A stretch of DNA of 64,000 nucleotides from Fidelibacterota bacterium 408169 (GCA_002256485.1 NNSG01000004.1:124001-188000); one strand, 5' to 3'; shown: positions 8,973 through 17,416, numbered from the stretch's first letter. Notes: generated by a model not told the origin, from the letters alone. Numbers and translations: made by a program.

Positions 8973-9917
8973 ATGTTTGATGAGCCCGCAACGCTTCTGC
9001 TAAATTCAGCATTGATGAACCTCTTTAATTCAATACTTGCCGCCATTATTTCTATTTTTCCACGCTGGATAATCAAACCATTTGCAAAACCCTATGTTGC
9101 GGGAGAAACCATCACTGAAGCACTTACACATATTAATTTATTGAATGGAAAAGAATTTGCTGCTACGTTGGATATCCTAGGTGAACATGTACAATCGATT
9201 GATGAAGCGGCAGACATTACGAAATCATATATTGAAATATTAGACGCAATCAGTGAGCAAGATCTCGATTGCAATATTTCCATTAAGCCAACCCACATCG
9301 GTCTAGACATTAGCTATGATACTGCAAGGGATAATCTTTTCAGTCTTTTAACCAAAGCAAAAGAATTGCATAGTTTTGTACGTATTGATATGGAAGACTC
9401 TCCTTATACTGACGCATCCATCAAGCTCTATTTGGAAGCTTTGGTTCATTATGATAATGTGGGACCGGTCATTCAAGCATACCTCCACCGTTCAACGGAA
9501 GATATTAAAAGACTGAATAGTGAAAAATTCAATGTACGAATTTGTAAGGGAATTTATTCTGAATCAGAAACAATCGCATTACAGCTCGAAGATGAAATAA
9601 ATGATCAATTTATCCAATTGGTAAAAAATATTATAACAGGTGACGGTTATGTTGGGATAGCAACACATGATCTAACATTGATTAATGCATTGGATAATTG
9701 GATAAGTGAAAATGAAATTTCACCGGACCGCTTTGAATTTCAAGTGTTATTCGGTGTTCCTATGAAAGGACGATTACAAGAATTGCTAGATAAAGGATAT
9801 ACTGTTCGTCAATATGTACCATTTGGTAAAGATTGGCATGATTATTCAGTGAGACGCCTCAAAGAAAACCCAGCTATCGTTTCGTATGTAATAAAAAATA
9901 TGTTTAAAAAGAAATAG
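8973..9917 (+). CDS. Proline dehydrogenase (monofunctional PRODH)
   Basis: This enzyme oxidises proline to delta-1-pyrroline-5-carboxylate with FAD and passes electrons to the quinone pool. The PRODH beta/alpha barrel fills the 314 residues. Recognisable motifs in order are RIDMEDSPYTD, QAYLHRS, RICKGIY, IATHD, FEFQVLFG and the C-terminal RQYVPFGKDWHDYSVRRLKE, where the paired arginines bind the substrate carboxylate. There is no P5C dehydrogenase domain, so this is not a full PutA, and no separate P5C dehydrogenase gene lies in the window. M15 is an alternative start. The gene is divergent from nuoA and followed 10 bases later by a CoA-binding protein gene. Confidence 0.93.
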   Translation: MFDEPATLLLNSALMNLFNSILAAIISIFPRWIIKPFAKPYVAGETITEALTHINLLNGKEFAATLDILGEHVQSIDEAADITKSYIEILDAISEQDLDCNISIKPTHIGLDISYDTARDNLFSLLTKAKELHSFVRIDMEDSPYTDASIKLYLEALVHYDNVGPVIQAYLHRSTEDIKRLNSEKFNVRICKGIYSESETIALQLEDEINDQFIQLVKNIITGDGYVGIATHDLTLINALDNWISENEISPDRFEFQVLFGVPMKGRLQELLDKGYTVRQYVPFGKDWHDYSVRRLKENPAIVSYVIKNMFKKK

Positions 9918-9927
9918 GGGAAAGTTC

Positions 9928-10329
9928 ATGAATGAAATGGATACTATTAGAAATATATTTGCAATGAAAACAATTGCAGTAGTAGGAATGTCACCTAAAC
10001 CTGAACGTCCCAGTCATTATGTAGCACTTTATTTACGGGATCAAGGCTATACAATAATCCCAGTCAACCCCGGACAAAAAGAGATTGTTGGATTGAATTG
10101 CTACCCTTCCCTTTTGGACATCCCTGAAAAAGTGGATGTGGTGGATGTATTTAGACGGCCTGAGCATGTGCTTCCCATTGCAGAAGCCGCTATCGAGATT
10201 GGTGCCAAGGCACTTTGGCTACAAGATCATGTAATCAATGATGAAGCGGCTCAACTGGCGGAAGATGCCGGCTTACTGGTGGTTATGAATGACTGTATGC
10301 TGCGTCGTCATAAGTTATTGCATACATAA
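9928..10329 (+). CDS. CoA-binding domain protein (YccU-like)
   Basis: This is a 133-residue Rossmann-fold protein of the CoA_binding_2 family, a stand-alone relative of the CoA-binding half of succinyl-CoA synthetases. The nucleotide loop IAVVGMSPKPERPSHYVALYL is followed by IIPVNPGQKEIVGLNCYPSL, VDVVDVFRRPEHV and the family C-terminus ALWLQDHVIN...VVMNDCMLRRHK. The ATG follows a good Shine-Dalgarno sequence (GGGGAAAG). It probably forms an operon with the proline dehydrogenase gene 10 bases upstream. The physiological role of the family is not settled. Confidence 0.9.
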   Translation: MNEMDTIRNIFAMKTIAVVGMSPKPERPSHYVALYLRDQGYTIIPVNPGQKEIVGLNCYPSLLDIPEKVDVVDVFRRPEHVLPIAEAAIEIGAKALWLQDHVINDEAAQLAEDAGLLVVMNDCMLRRHKLLHT

Positions 10330-10383
10330 TAATTTAAGGTTATCTTTTAAAATGTAGGCAATCAATAATAGAAAAGGGAAGCT

Positions 10384-11664
10384 ATGAAAAATACATCATT
10401 AATTATTATCTCATTATTTATAATAAGCTTTATTTATTCACAGGAAGAGGTAGAAATCGTATTTGAACACACAGCTGGTCCACAGGAATGAACAGTTCCT
10501 GCAGGAGTTACCGAAATACATGTTGATGCTATTGGGGCATCCGGCGAACAGGATAGATTTGGTTATAATACTCCAGGTAAAAGCGGTAGAGTTCAATGTA
10601 ATTTATATGTAAATCCTAGAGAAACATTGTACATTTATTGTGGTGGAGTTCCAATTTTTAATAGAGCTATAACTGGATATAATGGTGGAGGGCGCCCAGG
10701 TTTAGGCAGACCTTTTTCTGGAGGGGGTGGAGGAGGTTCTACTGATATAAGAATTGGAGGAACTACATTAGAACACAGAGTTATTGTCGCCGGTGGCGGA
10801 GGCGGTGCCGGTGGGGGAAATATAAATGGGATTAATGTTTTCGGTGGAGATGGCGGAGGAACTGAAGCTAATGATGGTAATGGGTATGGTTCCGACAGCA
10901 ATAAAGGTGGAGGAAAAGGTGGAACTCAATCTACGGGTGGTTCTGGTGGTTTTTCTTGGTTCTCGAATGCAGGTGATGGAGAATTTGGAATTGGAGGAAA
11001 TGCTGATTACCTTGATAATAGTTATATTGCCGGTGGTGGTGGCGGTGGCGGTTATTTTGGAGGTGGTGGTGGGATAGGTGCCCATCACATTAATAGTAAG
11101 GAATTTTTTGGTGGCGGCGGTGGTGGAAGCAGTTACACTGATCCGGACTTATGTACAAATGTAAATCACACTTTAGGATATGCCCACACATCGGGAAAAA
11201 TAACCATCAGATATCCAAAAGCCCGGATAACTTATGTTCCTGATGACAATTTTGAAGCCTACCTGGAAAGGATCGGCTTGGGTGACGGTGTAGAAGACAA
11301 CGACCATGTCTTGACAGAAAGGGTTGCTGAATTTGATGGGGAATTGACCATTTATAATCAAAACATATCTGATTTGACGGGAATTGAAGATTTTACAGCA
11401 TTAACACATTTACTTTGTCACAATAATCAGATAGAAGTGATTGATGTAAGCGAAAATGAGAATTTGATTTATCTCCTCTGCATGAATAACCCGCCTCTCC
11501 ATTCTGTAGATTTACGGAACGGGAATAATCACAATATGAACAATTTTCAGGCATTTGAAAATCCAAATCTGGAATGCATTTTTGTTGATAATTCATATTC
11601 TTTTCCAAGTTATTTTGAGCCAGAAAGATTGAATATTGACAGTAATGCTTCATTGTGTGATTGA
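10384..11664 (+). pseudogene. Secreted glycine-rich/LRR protein gene with an in-frame TGA
   Basis: An ATG at 10384 with a strong Shine-Dalgarno sequence (AAAAGGGAAG) opens a frame with a signal peptide (MKNTSLIIISLFIISFIYSQ). After 35 codons it meets TGA at 10489-10491. The same frame then continues uninterrupted for 390 codons to a second TGA. The ORF track shows only the part after 10627. The text around the stop reads AGPQE*TVPAGVTEIHVDA. Glycine-rich domain proteins usually have Trp there (WTVPAGVT), so a TGG-to-TGA change is the simplest explanation. Downstream are a long Gly-rich domain (related to PF12810, about residues 40-275), a short LRR region (FTALTHLLCHNNQIEVIDVS) and no visible C-terminal sorting domain. 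It may be a fresh pseudogene, a sequencing error or a read-through gene. Confidence 0.7.
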
Positions 11665-11693
11665 GTTTAACAAATGAAACAGATTCGTAAGTT

Positions 11694-12626
11694 GTGGATA
11701 GAAAGTTGAAAAAAATTCTATTAATACTTTTTCCGTTGATGGTATTTATTAGCTGTGAAAAAGAAGAAGGGAAATTATCGTTTAAACACAATGGTGTCGT
11801 GAGGGAATATGTTGTTTCTTATCCGGAAAATACAGTGGAACCCTGTCCGTTAATCATTACTCTCCACAATTTTAACGGTAGTGCTTTATTCATCCAGGAA
11901 GTTAGTGAAATGGATGACTATGCACTGCCAAACAATATTGCTGTTGTATATCCAGAAGGGATAAGTAATTCCTGGAATGTAGGGACACCATGGAATAACA
12001 ATGAACATGATGATGTAGGCTTTATTGATGCACTCATAGATACTGTTGCCGGCCGTTACAAAATTGATCGAAACCGGGTGTATGCCTGTGGGTATTCTAA
12101 TGGAGGATATATGACCTATGAATTGGCCTGTCATTTAGCACATAAAATCACTGCCTTTGGTTCAATAGGAGGTAATTTTATGCTTAATGCAGACCAGATC
12201 TGCGATCAGGATCGCCTTGTACCCATCATTGACTTTAAAGGTACAGGTGACCCGTTTGTTGCTTATAATGTTCCTTTCCCCGGTCAATTTTCCGATGATG
12301 GTTCATTATTGATAAATGAGAATATTGCATATTGGAAAAAATTCAATGATTTAACTGATACATCCGTTGAATTCCTTGATGATCTTAATCAAGCTGACAG
12401 TACAACGGTCGAAAATATTATTTATTCAAATGAAAACCATCAAGCCAAATTTGTACATTATAAAATCATAAACGGTGGCCATCAATGGTTTGGTTCAAAA
12501 TTGGGTGATGATTATATTTCCTATATTGGCTTCAACAACCATGAAATACATGCAAGTGAAATTATGGTCAACTTCTTTTTAAACTACCAACTTTCAGATT
12601 TCACAATGAATGTTAATGACGATTAA
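11694..12626 (+). CDS. Lipoprotein esterase of the PHB depolymerase/LpqC type
   Basis: This is an alpha/beta-hydrolase related to extracellular poly(3-hydroxybutyrate) depolymerases and feruloyl esterases. The N-terminus is a lipoprotein signal (LMVFISC, Cys at about residue 21), so the enzyme should be anchored in an envelope membrane. Visible parts are the oxyanion region PLIITLHNFNGSA, the nucleophile elbow YACGYSNGGYM with the catalytic Ser, a likely acid in IIDFKGTGDPF, and the late histidine in INGGHQWFG. The start is a GTG with no obvious ribosome binding site; a TTG 12 bases later is possible. The actual substrate is unknown. It lies just after the glycine-rich gene. Confidence 0.8.
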   Translation: MDRKLKKILLILFPLMVFISCEKEEGKLSFKHNGVVREYVVSYPENTVEPCPLIITLHNFNGSALFIQEVSEMDDYALPNNIAVVYPEGISNSWNVGTPWNNNEHDDVGFIDALIDTVAGRYKIDRNRVYACGYSNGGYMTYELACHLAHKITAFGSIGGNFMLNADQICDQDRLVPIIDFKGTGDPFVAYNVPFPGQFSDDGSLLINENIAYWKKFNDLTDTSVEFLDDLNQADSTTVENIIYSNENHQAKFVHYKIINGGHQWFGSKLGDDYISYIGFNNHEIHASEIMVNFFLNYQLSDFTMNVNDD

Positions 12627-12665
12627 GAATATATCCTGAGCAGGCATTGTCAATTGCATTAACCA

Positions 12666-12986
12666 ATGGAAAAAATAAATTTAAATAAAATTCAAGACCA
12701 GGAAGTTGTCCCCGGCTTCCATCTTAAAGTGGTTCATTCTAAAAATATGACATTAACATATTGGAGAATAGAAGCTGCATCATCATTACCTGAACACTCC
12801 CACTTAAATGAACAAGTAACCAATATTATTGAAGGTGAATTTGAATTAACAGTTGATGGAAAAAGAGAGATTTTAAAACCTAATTCTGTTGTGGTGATTC
12901 CATCCAACTCTGTTCATTCCGGCAGAGCAATTACTGACTGTAAAATTATTGATGTTTTTTACCCGGTAAGAGATGATTACCGATAA
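12666..12986 (+). CDS. Cupin-domain protein
   Basis: This 106-residue single-domain cupin has the two expected motifs: PEHSHLNEQVTNIIEGEFEL (motif 1, with the metal-binding His pair and Glu) and a motif-2 region ending IPSNSVHSGRAI with the last His. Proteins of this size and pattern are metal-binding sensors or small isomerases and oxygenases. The sequence does not show which. It follows the esterase gene by 39 bases on the same strand. No ribosome binding site is obvious. Confidence 0.85.
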   Translation: MEKINLNKIQDQEVVPGFHLKVVHSKNMTLTYWRIEAASSLPEHSHLNEQVTNIIEGEFELTVDGKREILKPNSVVVIPSNSVHSGRAITDCKIIDVFYPVRDDYR

Positions 12987-13052
12987 ATGTAACAGCTCTT
13001 GAAAATTATTCAGGTTTCATGATAAAATGAAATTGCACTGAGGAGTCACATA

Positions 13053-13295
13053 ATGGATATTCAAACAGTAACATTATTTTTCATGTGGTGTACTATTTTT
13101 AATGGAGTGATTCTGACATCTTGGATTATTATACTGAAACTCATTCCAGATTTGGTGTATCGTGCTCAAAATACCTGGTTTCCAATGCCCCGGGAAAAGT
13201 ATAATATAATCATGTATTCATTTATGGGTATTTTAAAGCTCCTCTTTTTTTTCTTTAATTTTATTCCTTATGTAGTTTTATTGATCATTGGATGA
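13053..13295 (+). CDS. Small membrane protein, DUF6868-like
   Basis: This is an 80-residue protein with an N-terminal hydrophobic segment (about 5-28), a short polar middle (RAQNTWFPMPREKYN) and a second hydrophobic segment (about 58-79). The pattern resembles the DUF6868 family, whose function is unknown. The start is supported by GAGGAG 8 bases before the ATG. The next gene starts 16 bases after its stop and encodes another membrane protein, so the two may be cotranscribed. Confidence 0.6.
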   Translation: MDIQTVTLFFMWCTIFNGVILTSWIIILKLIPDLVYRAQNTWFPMPREKYNIIMYSFMGILKLLFFFFNFIPYVVLLIIG

Positions 13296-13311
13296 CTAGG
13301 ATAAAGAAGAA

Positions 13312-13719
13312 ATGAACCCTAAAAGAGAGTTTTTTTACCGTGGATTATTTTTAGTCAGTGCTATTTATGATTTAGTGCTGGGAATTGTTTTTACATTTTT
13401 CTACTCATGGGCGTTTGGATTATTTGGTATCAGTGATCAATTACCGAAATTCGGAGGATTTCTCTCGCTGATTGGAGCGTTTCTTTTTGTTATCGGTATT
13501 GCCTACTGGCTTATTTACCGGGGAGATTTGTACAAAAACATTGACCTTATCACTGTGGGAACACTGTACAAACTGGCTTACTGTGCTATCGCATATACCT
13601 ATTTTGCAATTGGACTGATTCCCCATATCATTTTTGTGGCACTCTTTGGTATCATTGATTTGGTTATGTTCTTTTTCATGTTGGAATGCCTGTTATATTT
13701 AAAAAAGAATCCGAATTAA
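13312..13719 (+). CDS. Four-helix membrane protein of unknown function
   Basis: This is a 135-residue integral membrane protein. Four hydrophobic segments are evident at about residues 11-35, 44-68, 80-100 and 104-128, and the C-terminus (YLKKNPN) is short and positively charged. The ATG is preceded by AAGAAG. I do not recognise a named family. It lies 16 bases after the DUF6868-like gene and converges on nadK, separated by a 72-base gap containing a tandem repeat. Confidence 0.65.
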   Translation: MNPKREFFYRGLFLVSAIYDLVLGIVFTFFYSWAFGLFGISDQLPKFGGFLSLIGAFLFVIGIAYWLIYRGDLYKNIDLITVGTLYKLAYCAIAYTYFAIGLIPHIIFVALFGIIDLVMFFFMLECLLYLKKNPN

Positions 13720-13771
13720 ATTCAATCTGAATTGTCTGTCGTACAATCGCGAATCACTACCAATCACCGCT

Positions 13772-13792
13772 CACCAGTCACCAGTCACCAGT
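13772..13792. repeat. Tandem 7-mer CACCAGT x3
   Basis: Three perfect head-to-tail copies of CACCAGT fill the convergent gap between the membrane-protein gene and nadK and touch the nadK stop codon. The 30 bases before it (ATCACTACCAATCACCGCT) look like degenerate copies. Related text occurs at 22782-22845 and inside a coding region at 54343-54387. Confidence 0.8.
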
Positions 13793-14682
13793 CATTCCCC
13801 CCGTCTCCCCCAGCCCATTTTTTTGCTTAATACATCAAAATAATTTGTATCTGAAAAAATAATCATCTGTGTTTTATAGCTCGCTTTGCGGATTATTACT
13901 TTGGCATGCAATTCTAATGATGCCTGCACTTGTCCATCTACAGCCAATCCCAAACCGCCTGCTTGATTATCAGCAAATGTGATTTCGATCGTTTTATCAT
14001 CAGGTAGAACAATTGGTCGTAATGTTAAAGTATGGGGACAAATAGGCGTAACAACCATGGCATCCAGGCTGGGCATAACAATGGGCCCGCCTGCAGATAG
14101 TGAATATGCAGTGGAACCAGTGGGTGTGGATACGATCAAACCATCTGCTTTATAATTGGCTACATGATTTCCATTTGCTTTTAACTCGCAATTAACCATA
14201 CGGTGGGAAGAACCGCGGTCGATGGTTATATCATTTAGAGCATGAAATATTTGAGGGTTATCTCCGTTTTGCACTGTGCATTCTAAGACCATGCGTTCAA
14301 GAATTTCACAATCCTCGGAAGCGACACGATCCAGTTTTTCAAACATATCTTCTGTGGTCACTTCAGCCAAAAATCCTAACTCCCCTAAATGAATGCCTAA
14401 AATGGGTGTTTTTCTGTTTCCCACTGCCCGCGACAAAGCAAGTAATGTTCCATCACCACCGAGAGATAGAATAAAATCCAATTGTTTAAAATCGTCTGCA
14501 TATTCAATTATACTATAATCAAAATCCAGTTTCTCATCCACTTTGGCGATAATACGCGTCGTTAAAAAAATTTCTAATTCGCGATTTTTTGCCCAGTTCG
14601 CAATTGAGGGAAGCAAATCCCAAAAGGCCGACTTTTCTGTATTTCCCCAGATGCCAATCCGTTTTGGTTTGCCGGACTGCAT
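13792..14682 (-). CDS. nadK: NAD kinase
   Basis: This enzyme phosphorylates NAD to NADP using ATP or polyphosphate in the cytoplasm. The catalytic GGDG motif is at residues 75-78 (ILSLGGDGTLLALSRA). It is followed by NDITIDRGSSHRM and the NAD-site loop DGLIVSTPTGSTAYSLSAGG, with the conserved HTLTLRPIVLPD near the end of the domain. The length of 296 residues is normal. The ATG shares one base with the xseB stop, so it is the last gene of the serS-to-nadK run. Confidence 0.96.
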   Translation of the reverse strand: MQSGKPKRIGIWGNTEKSAFWDLLPSIANWAKNRELEIFLTTRIIAKVDEKLDFDYSIIEYADDFKQLDFILSLGGDGTLLALSRAVGNRKTPILGIHLGELGFLAEVTTEDMFEKLDRVASEDCEILERMVLECTVQNGDNPQIFHALNDITIDRGSSHRMVNCELKANGNHVANYKADGLIVSTPTGSTAYSLSAGGPIVMPSLDAMVVTPICPHTLTLRPIVLPDDKTIEITFADNQAGGLGLAVDGQVQASLELHAKVIIRKASYKTQMIIFSDTNYFDVLSKKMGWGRRGE

Positions 14683-14891
14683 TATTTATCCTTGCCCAAC
14701 TTATCCATAAGTTCACTGACCTTTTGTTCTGCTCCAGACAATTGACCGCGTAACTGTTCAGAAAGTTTGACACCTTCTTCAAATAATGTTAAACTTTTTT
14801 CCAGCTTCATATCTTCCGATTCCATTTCCCGGACAATTTCTTCCAAGCGCTGAAATAATTCTTCAAATGATTTTTCGTTAGTCATAATCAA
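14682..14891 (-). CDS. xseB: Exodeoxyribonuclease VII small subunit
   Basis: XseB is the small regulatory subunit of exonuclease VII, which degrades single-stranded DNA in both directions. The 69-residue, helical product shows the family pattern SFEELFQRLEEIVREMES...LEKSLTLFEEGVKLSEQ. It lies 2 bases after xseA and overlaps nadK by one base. Codon 3 (MTNEKS) is an alternative start. Confidence 0.95.
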   Translation of the reverse strand: MIMTNEKSFEELFQRLEEIVREMESEDMKLEKSLTLFEEGVKLSEQLRGQLSGAEQKVSELMDKLGKDK

Positions 14892-14893
14892 AT

Positions 14894-16114
14894 TTACACT
14901 TTCTTTTGATGTGTGTTTGTATTCTTTTCTTTACGGGCCAATATGATACCTTTTGCGAGTTGCAGGTTAAACAATTCTCCTGTTTTTAATTCATCTGGGC
15001 TGTGGATAATTCTACCGGAATCAGCAGTCGCAATGGCATATCCCCTGTTCATAATACTCTTCGGGTTTAAAACAGACAATTCTGCTTGGAGTGTTTCTAA
15101 CTGTCCAAATCGTGATTGCAGTTTCATCAAAATTGATTGTTTCAATGCAGTATATAAATGGGTATTAAGATCAGTCATGCGATTGATAAATGCATCCGGT
15201 CGCTGGAGGGCAAAACGATCTTGTATATGATCCATCTTTTGCCAAAAATATTCCAGTTTATGTTCTAATAATATTGCTATTTTTTCATCTTTCGCCATTA
15301 AAGTTTGAGTCAATTCTTCTATACTCGGTGCTGCCAATTCTGCCGCTGCAGAGGGTGTTGGTGCCCGAAGGTCAGCGACTAAATCAGCAATCGTTGTGTC
15401 TGTTTCATGACCTACAGCAGAGATTGTGGGCGTTTGGCAATCAAAAATAGCACGGGCAACCTTTTCCTCATTGAACGGCCAGAGGTCTTCTAGCGACCCG
15501 CCGCCGCGCCCGAAAATGATTAAATCTGGTTTACCGTTTGTATCCATTTCCTGAATTGCACGAACAATATCAGCAGCAGCTTCATCACCTTGGACAAGCG
15601 TCGGTCGCAGAATTAATTTCACGTAGGGTGCCCGACGACCCAAAACGTTTATCATATCCTTAACTGCCGCACCGGTTTTAGAAGTGATTACTCCAATCGT
15701 TTCCGGTATTTTAGGCAATGGTTTTTTGAATTCATCATCAAAAAGACCTTCGGTTGACAATTTTTTCTTCAATGCTTCAAATGCTAGAAATAACGTCCCT
15801 AAACCCGCTGGTTCCAATCGAGTCGCAATTAATTGATATTGACCTCGAGGAGCATATACAGAAATCCTGCCACTAAGTAACACTTTCATTCCATTTTCCG
15901 GTTTGAAGCGTAAATACTGATTATTTCCTTTAAACATAGCAGACCGGATTTCGGATTCATCGTCCTTTAGTGTAAAATACATGTGACCTGATGAATGGTG
16001 TATAAAATTGGAGATTTCCCCCTCAACCCATAGTTGGGAAAACGAGCCTTCCAGAATTTCTTTTATTTGCCGGGTTAATTCGCCGACAGATATAGCTGAA
16101 CTATTTTCAATCAT
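14894..16114 (-). CDS. xseA: Exodeoxyribonuclease VII large subunit
   Basis: XseA is the catalytic subunit of exonuclease VII. An N-terminal OB fold (about residues 1-100, with LWVEGEISNFIHHSSGHMYFTLKD) is followed by the catalytic domain. Typical blocks there are IGVITSKTGAAVKDMINVLGRR, IIFGRGGGSLEDLWPFNEE and ISAVGHETDTTIADLVADLRAPTPSAAAE, followed by a coiled-coil C-terminal region. The track extends the ORF to 16159. I prefer the ATG at 16114 (MIENSSAISVGELTR) because it forms an ATGA overlap with the upstream nuclease stop and matches the usual family start. That gives 406 residues. Confidence 0.95.
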   Translation of the reverse strand: MIENSSAISVGELTRQIKEILEGSFSQLWVEGEISNFIHHSSGHMYFTLKDDESEIRSAMFKGNNQYLRFKPENGMKVLLSGRISVYAPRGQYQLIATRLEPAGLGTLFLAFEALKKKLSTEGLFDDEFKKPLPKIPETIGVITSKTGAAVKDMINVLGRRAPYVKLILRPTLVQGDEAAADIVRAIQEMDTNGKPDLIIFGRGGGSLEDLWPFNEEKVARAIFDCQTPTISAVGHETDTTIADLVADLRAPTPSAAAELAAPSIEELTQTLMAKDEKIAILLEHKLEYFWQKMDHIQDRFALQRPDAFINRMTDLNTHLYTALKQSILMKLQSRFGQLETLQAELSVLNPKSIMNRGYAIATADSGRIIHSPDELKTGELFNLQLAKGIILARKEKNTNTHQKKV

Positions 16115-16974
16115 TTTGGTGGTTCCGGTTCTCCGGCTGCCAGCCAGCATGAATACCAATACGATGCAACCAAAACAGCTGCCTGTCCTAAACGATCATG
16201 GACAACATCTTCAGTCTCGGCATAAAGCAATTTTAAATAACGATCTTCAAAATGGAGAATTTTATATGTACTTAATTGTGTAGCTTGTTCAGAAGTCAAG
16301 TGCTTGCGGGCGATGGAATCGGCACGAAGTAAACGAGGATAAACACTGAAAGATTCCCTGGTAATATTTAATGCAGATTCAATGAAGTTATCAATTTTTT
16401 GAACTTGCCCAACAGGTTCAAATTCGAGAATAAGTTCATCCACCATACGCGATTCCCAACGAAAATGGATTCCATCATTTCCTGTTAATTGACCGTTATA
16501 ATTTGCACACGTGTGGAGGGGCATATGAAGATCCGCAACGTAATGGCCTAAATGACCCATATAATAAAGTGCTTCATCCCAACGGTCGGCCTTCATCATT
16601 TTTATAAGGACATTTGCTGTTTCATCAATGGACCATGGAGCCATACCCCATTGCTTTATATTGTCTTGGCCAAAACGATTAACCAGTTCTTCATAAGCTA
16701 TGTTTAAATCATCAAAGGGATATGAAGTATATAAATCAGCATCAATAAAATGCCGATGAAATTCATCATGGTGAATATCTTTGATGAAATCGGCTACGGG
16801 CGCATACAGTGCCAAATCATCAGCATGAGATTTTGTATACAATCCAAGTTCGCCCTCCAAAATATGAGCCGCCTTGTCATTTATACGTTTATGGACATCA
16901 TACCCCCAACCCCAAATTAGACTTGTGAATATTAGGGGAAAAATCCAGCGCAATACCTGTGTGTTACGCCCCAT
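16111..16974 (-). CDS. Secreted S1/P1-type nuclease or zinc phospholipase C family protein
   Basis: This is a zinc-dependent hydrolase of the phospholipase C/P1 nuclease superfamily. A signal peptide (about residues 1-22) should expose the N-terminal Trp of WGYDVHKRIN, which with following His residues binds zinc in this family. Later zinc ligands appear in FHRHFIDADLY and in MGHLGHYVADLHMPLHTCANYNG. The ORF track starts at 17025, inside the upstream small ribosomal-protein gene. I chose the ATG at 16974 because GAAGAGG precedes it and the resulting N-terminus is a clean signal peptide. It overlaps xseA by 4 bases. Substrate (nucleic acid or lipid) cannot be decided from sequence. Confidence 0.8.
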   Translation of the reverse strand: MGRNTQVLRWIFPLIFTSLIWGWGYDVHKRINDKAAHILEGELGLYTKSHADDLALYAPVADFIKDIHHDEFHRHFIDADLYTSYPFDDLNIAYEELVNRFGQDNIKQWGMAPWSIDETANVLIKMMKADRWDEALYYMGHLGHYVADLHMPLHTCANYNGQLTGNDGIHFRWESRMVDELILEFEPVGQVQKIDNFIESALNITRESFSVYPRLLRADSIARKHLTSEQATQLSTYKILHFEDRYLKLLYAETEDVVHDRLGQAAVLVASYWYSCWLAAGEPEPPK

Positions 16975-16993
16975 GGACTTTCTAACCTCTTCG

Positions 16994-17089
16994 TTAAACT
17001 TTCTTTTTCTTATGTCGATTAGCACGCAAGCGCTTTTTTCGCTTATGCGTATTCATCTTCCGCTTCTTACGTTTTTTTCCGCAGGGCAT
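16994..17089 (-). CDS. Tiny basic ribosomal protein, COX24/mS38 (AURKAIP1-domain) type
   Basis: This 31-codon gene is absent from the ORF track. It reads MPCGKKRKKRKMNTHKRKKR then LRANRHKKKKV and stop. Very short, Lys/Arg-dominated proteins of this exact style (MPSGKKRKRHK...THKRKKR) are annotated in Bacteroidota as AURKAIP1/COX24 domain proteins. They are homologues of mitochondrial mS38 that sit on the small ribosomal subunit. It begins 9 bases after the HU stop and is followed 19 bases later by the nuclease ATG. Both the sequence match and the placement in a tight operon argue that it is real. Confidence 0.88.
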   Translation of the reverse strand: MPCGKKRKKRKMNTHKRKKRLRANRHKKKKV

Positions 17090-17098
17090 TCGTTACTT

Positions 17099-17389
17099 TC
17101 AATTTCTGGTTAATGAATCATTTACGCGTTCCCGCATATGTTTTGCAGGCTTAAATGTAGGTGCATTTCTTTCAGGCAAATAAATCGTTTCACCTGTTCC
17201 TGGATTACGTGCTTTTTTCGGTTTGCGGTGTTTAACACCAAATGTTCCGAACCCACGTAACTCAACGCGTTCATTTTTTGCCAGGGACTCAATAATGGCG
17301 GTCATAACACCGTTCATTATGGTTTCTGTTTCCACTTTAGTTAATCCCGTCGCTTCTGATACTTGATCAATTATATCCTGTTTAGTCAT
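17099..17389 (-). CDS. HU/IHF-family DNA-binding protein
   Basis: This small histone-like protein bends and compacts DNA. The sequence MTKQDIIDQVSEATGL...RVELRGFGTFGVKHRKPKKARNPGTGETIYLPERNAPTFKPAKHM shows the whole HU/IHF fold. It includes the beta-arm RNPxTGE motif that inserts proline in the DNA minor groove. The track start at 17407 adds six residues (MSRRRT). The ATG at 17389 is preferred because GGAGAAG lies at the right distance upstream. The HU and IHF branches cannot be separated safely here. Confidence 0.95.
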   Translation of the reverse strand: MTKQDIIDQVSEATGLTKVETETIMNGVMTAIIESLAKNERVELRGFGTFGVKHRKPKKARNPGTGETIYLPERNAPTFKPAKHMRERVNDSLTRN

Positions 17390-17416
17390 GGTTCTTCTCC
17401 GAGACAAGGTTAAGGA

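Noticed and set aside
10489-10491. TGA read as tryptophan through an alternative genetic code
   Set aside because: TGA clearly ends the HU gene and also the glycine-rich gene itself, and many conserved Trp residues elsewhere are TGG.
10635-11088. Long ORFs on the other frames of the glycine-rich gene (minus 88 and 106 aa, plus 83 aa)
   Set aside because: They are low-complexity shadows (Pro-rich or Thr/Ile-rich) caused by GGT/GGA codon runs in the glycine-rich frame.
13743-13792. CACCAGT tandem repeat as a possible CRISPR or iteron array
   Set aside because: Units are only 7 bases with no spacers, no cas genes are present, and there is no replication-initiator gene nearby.
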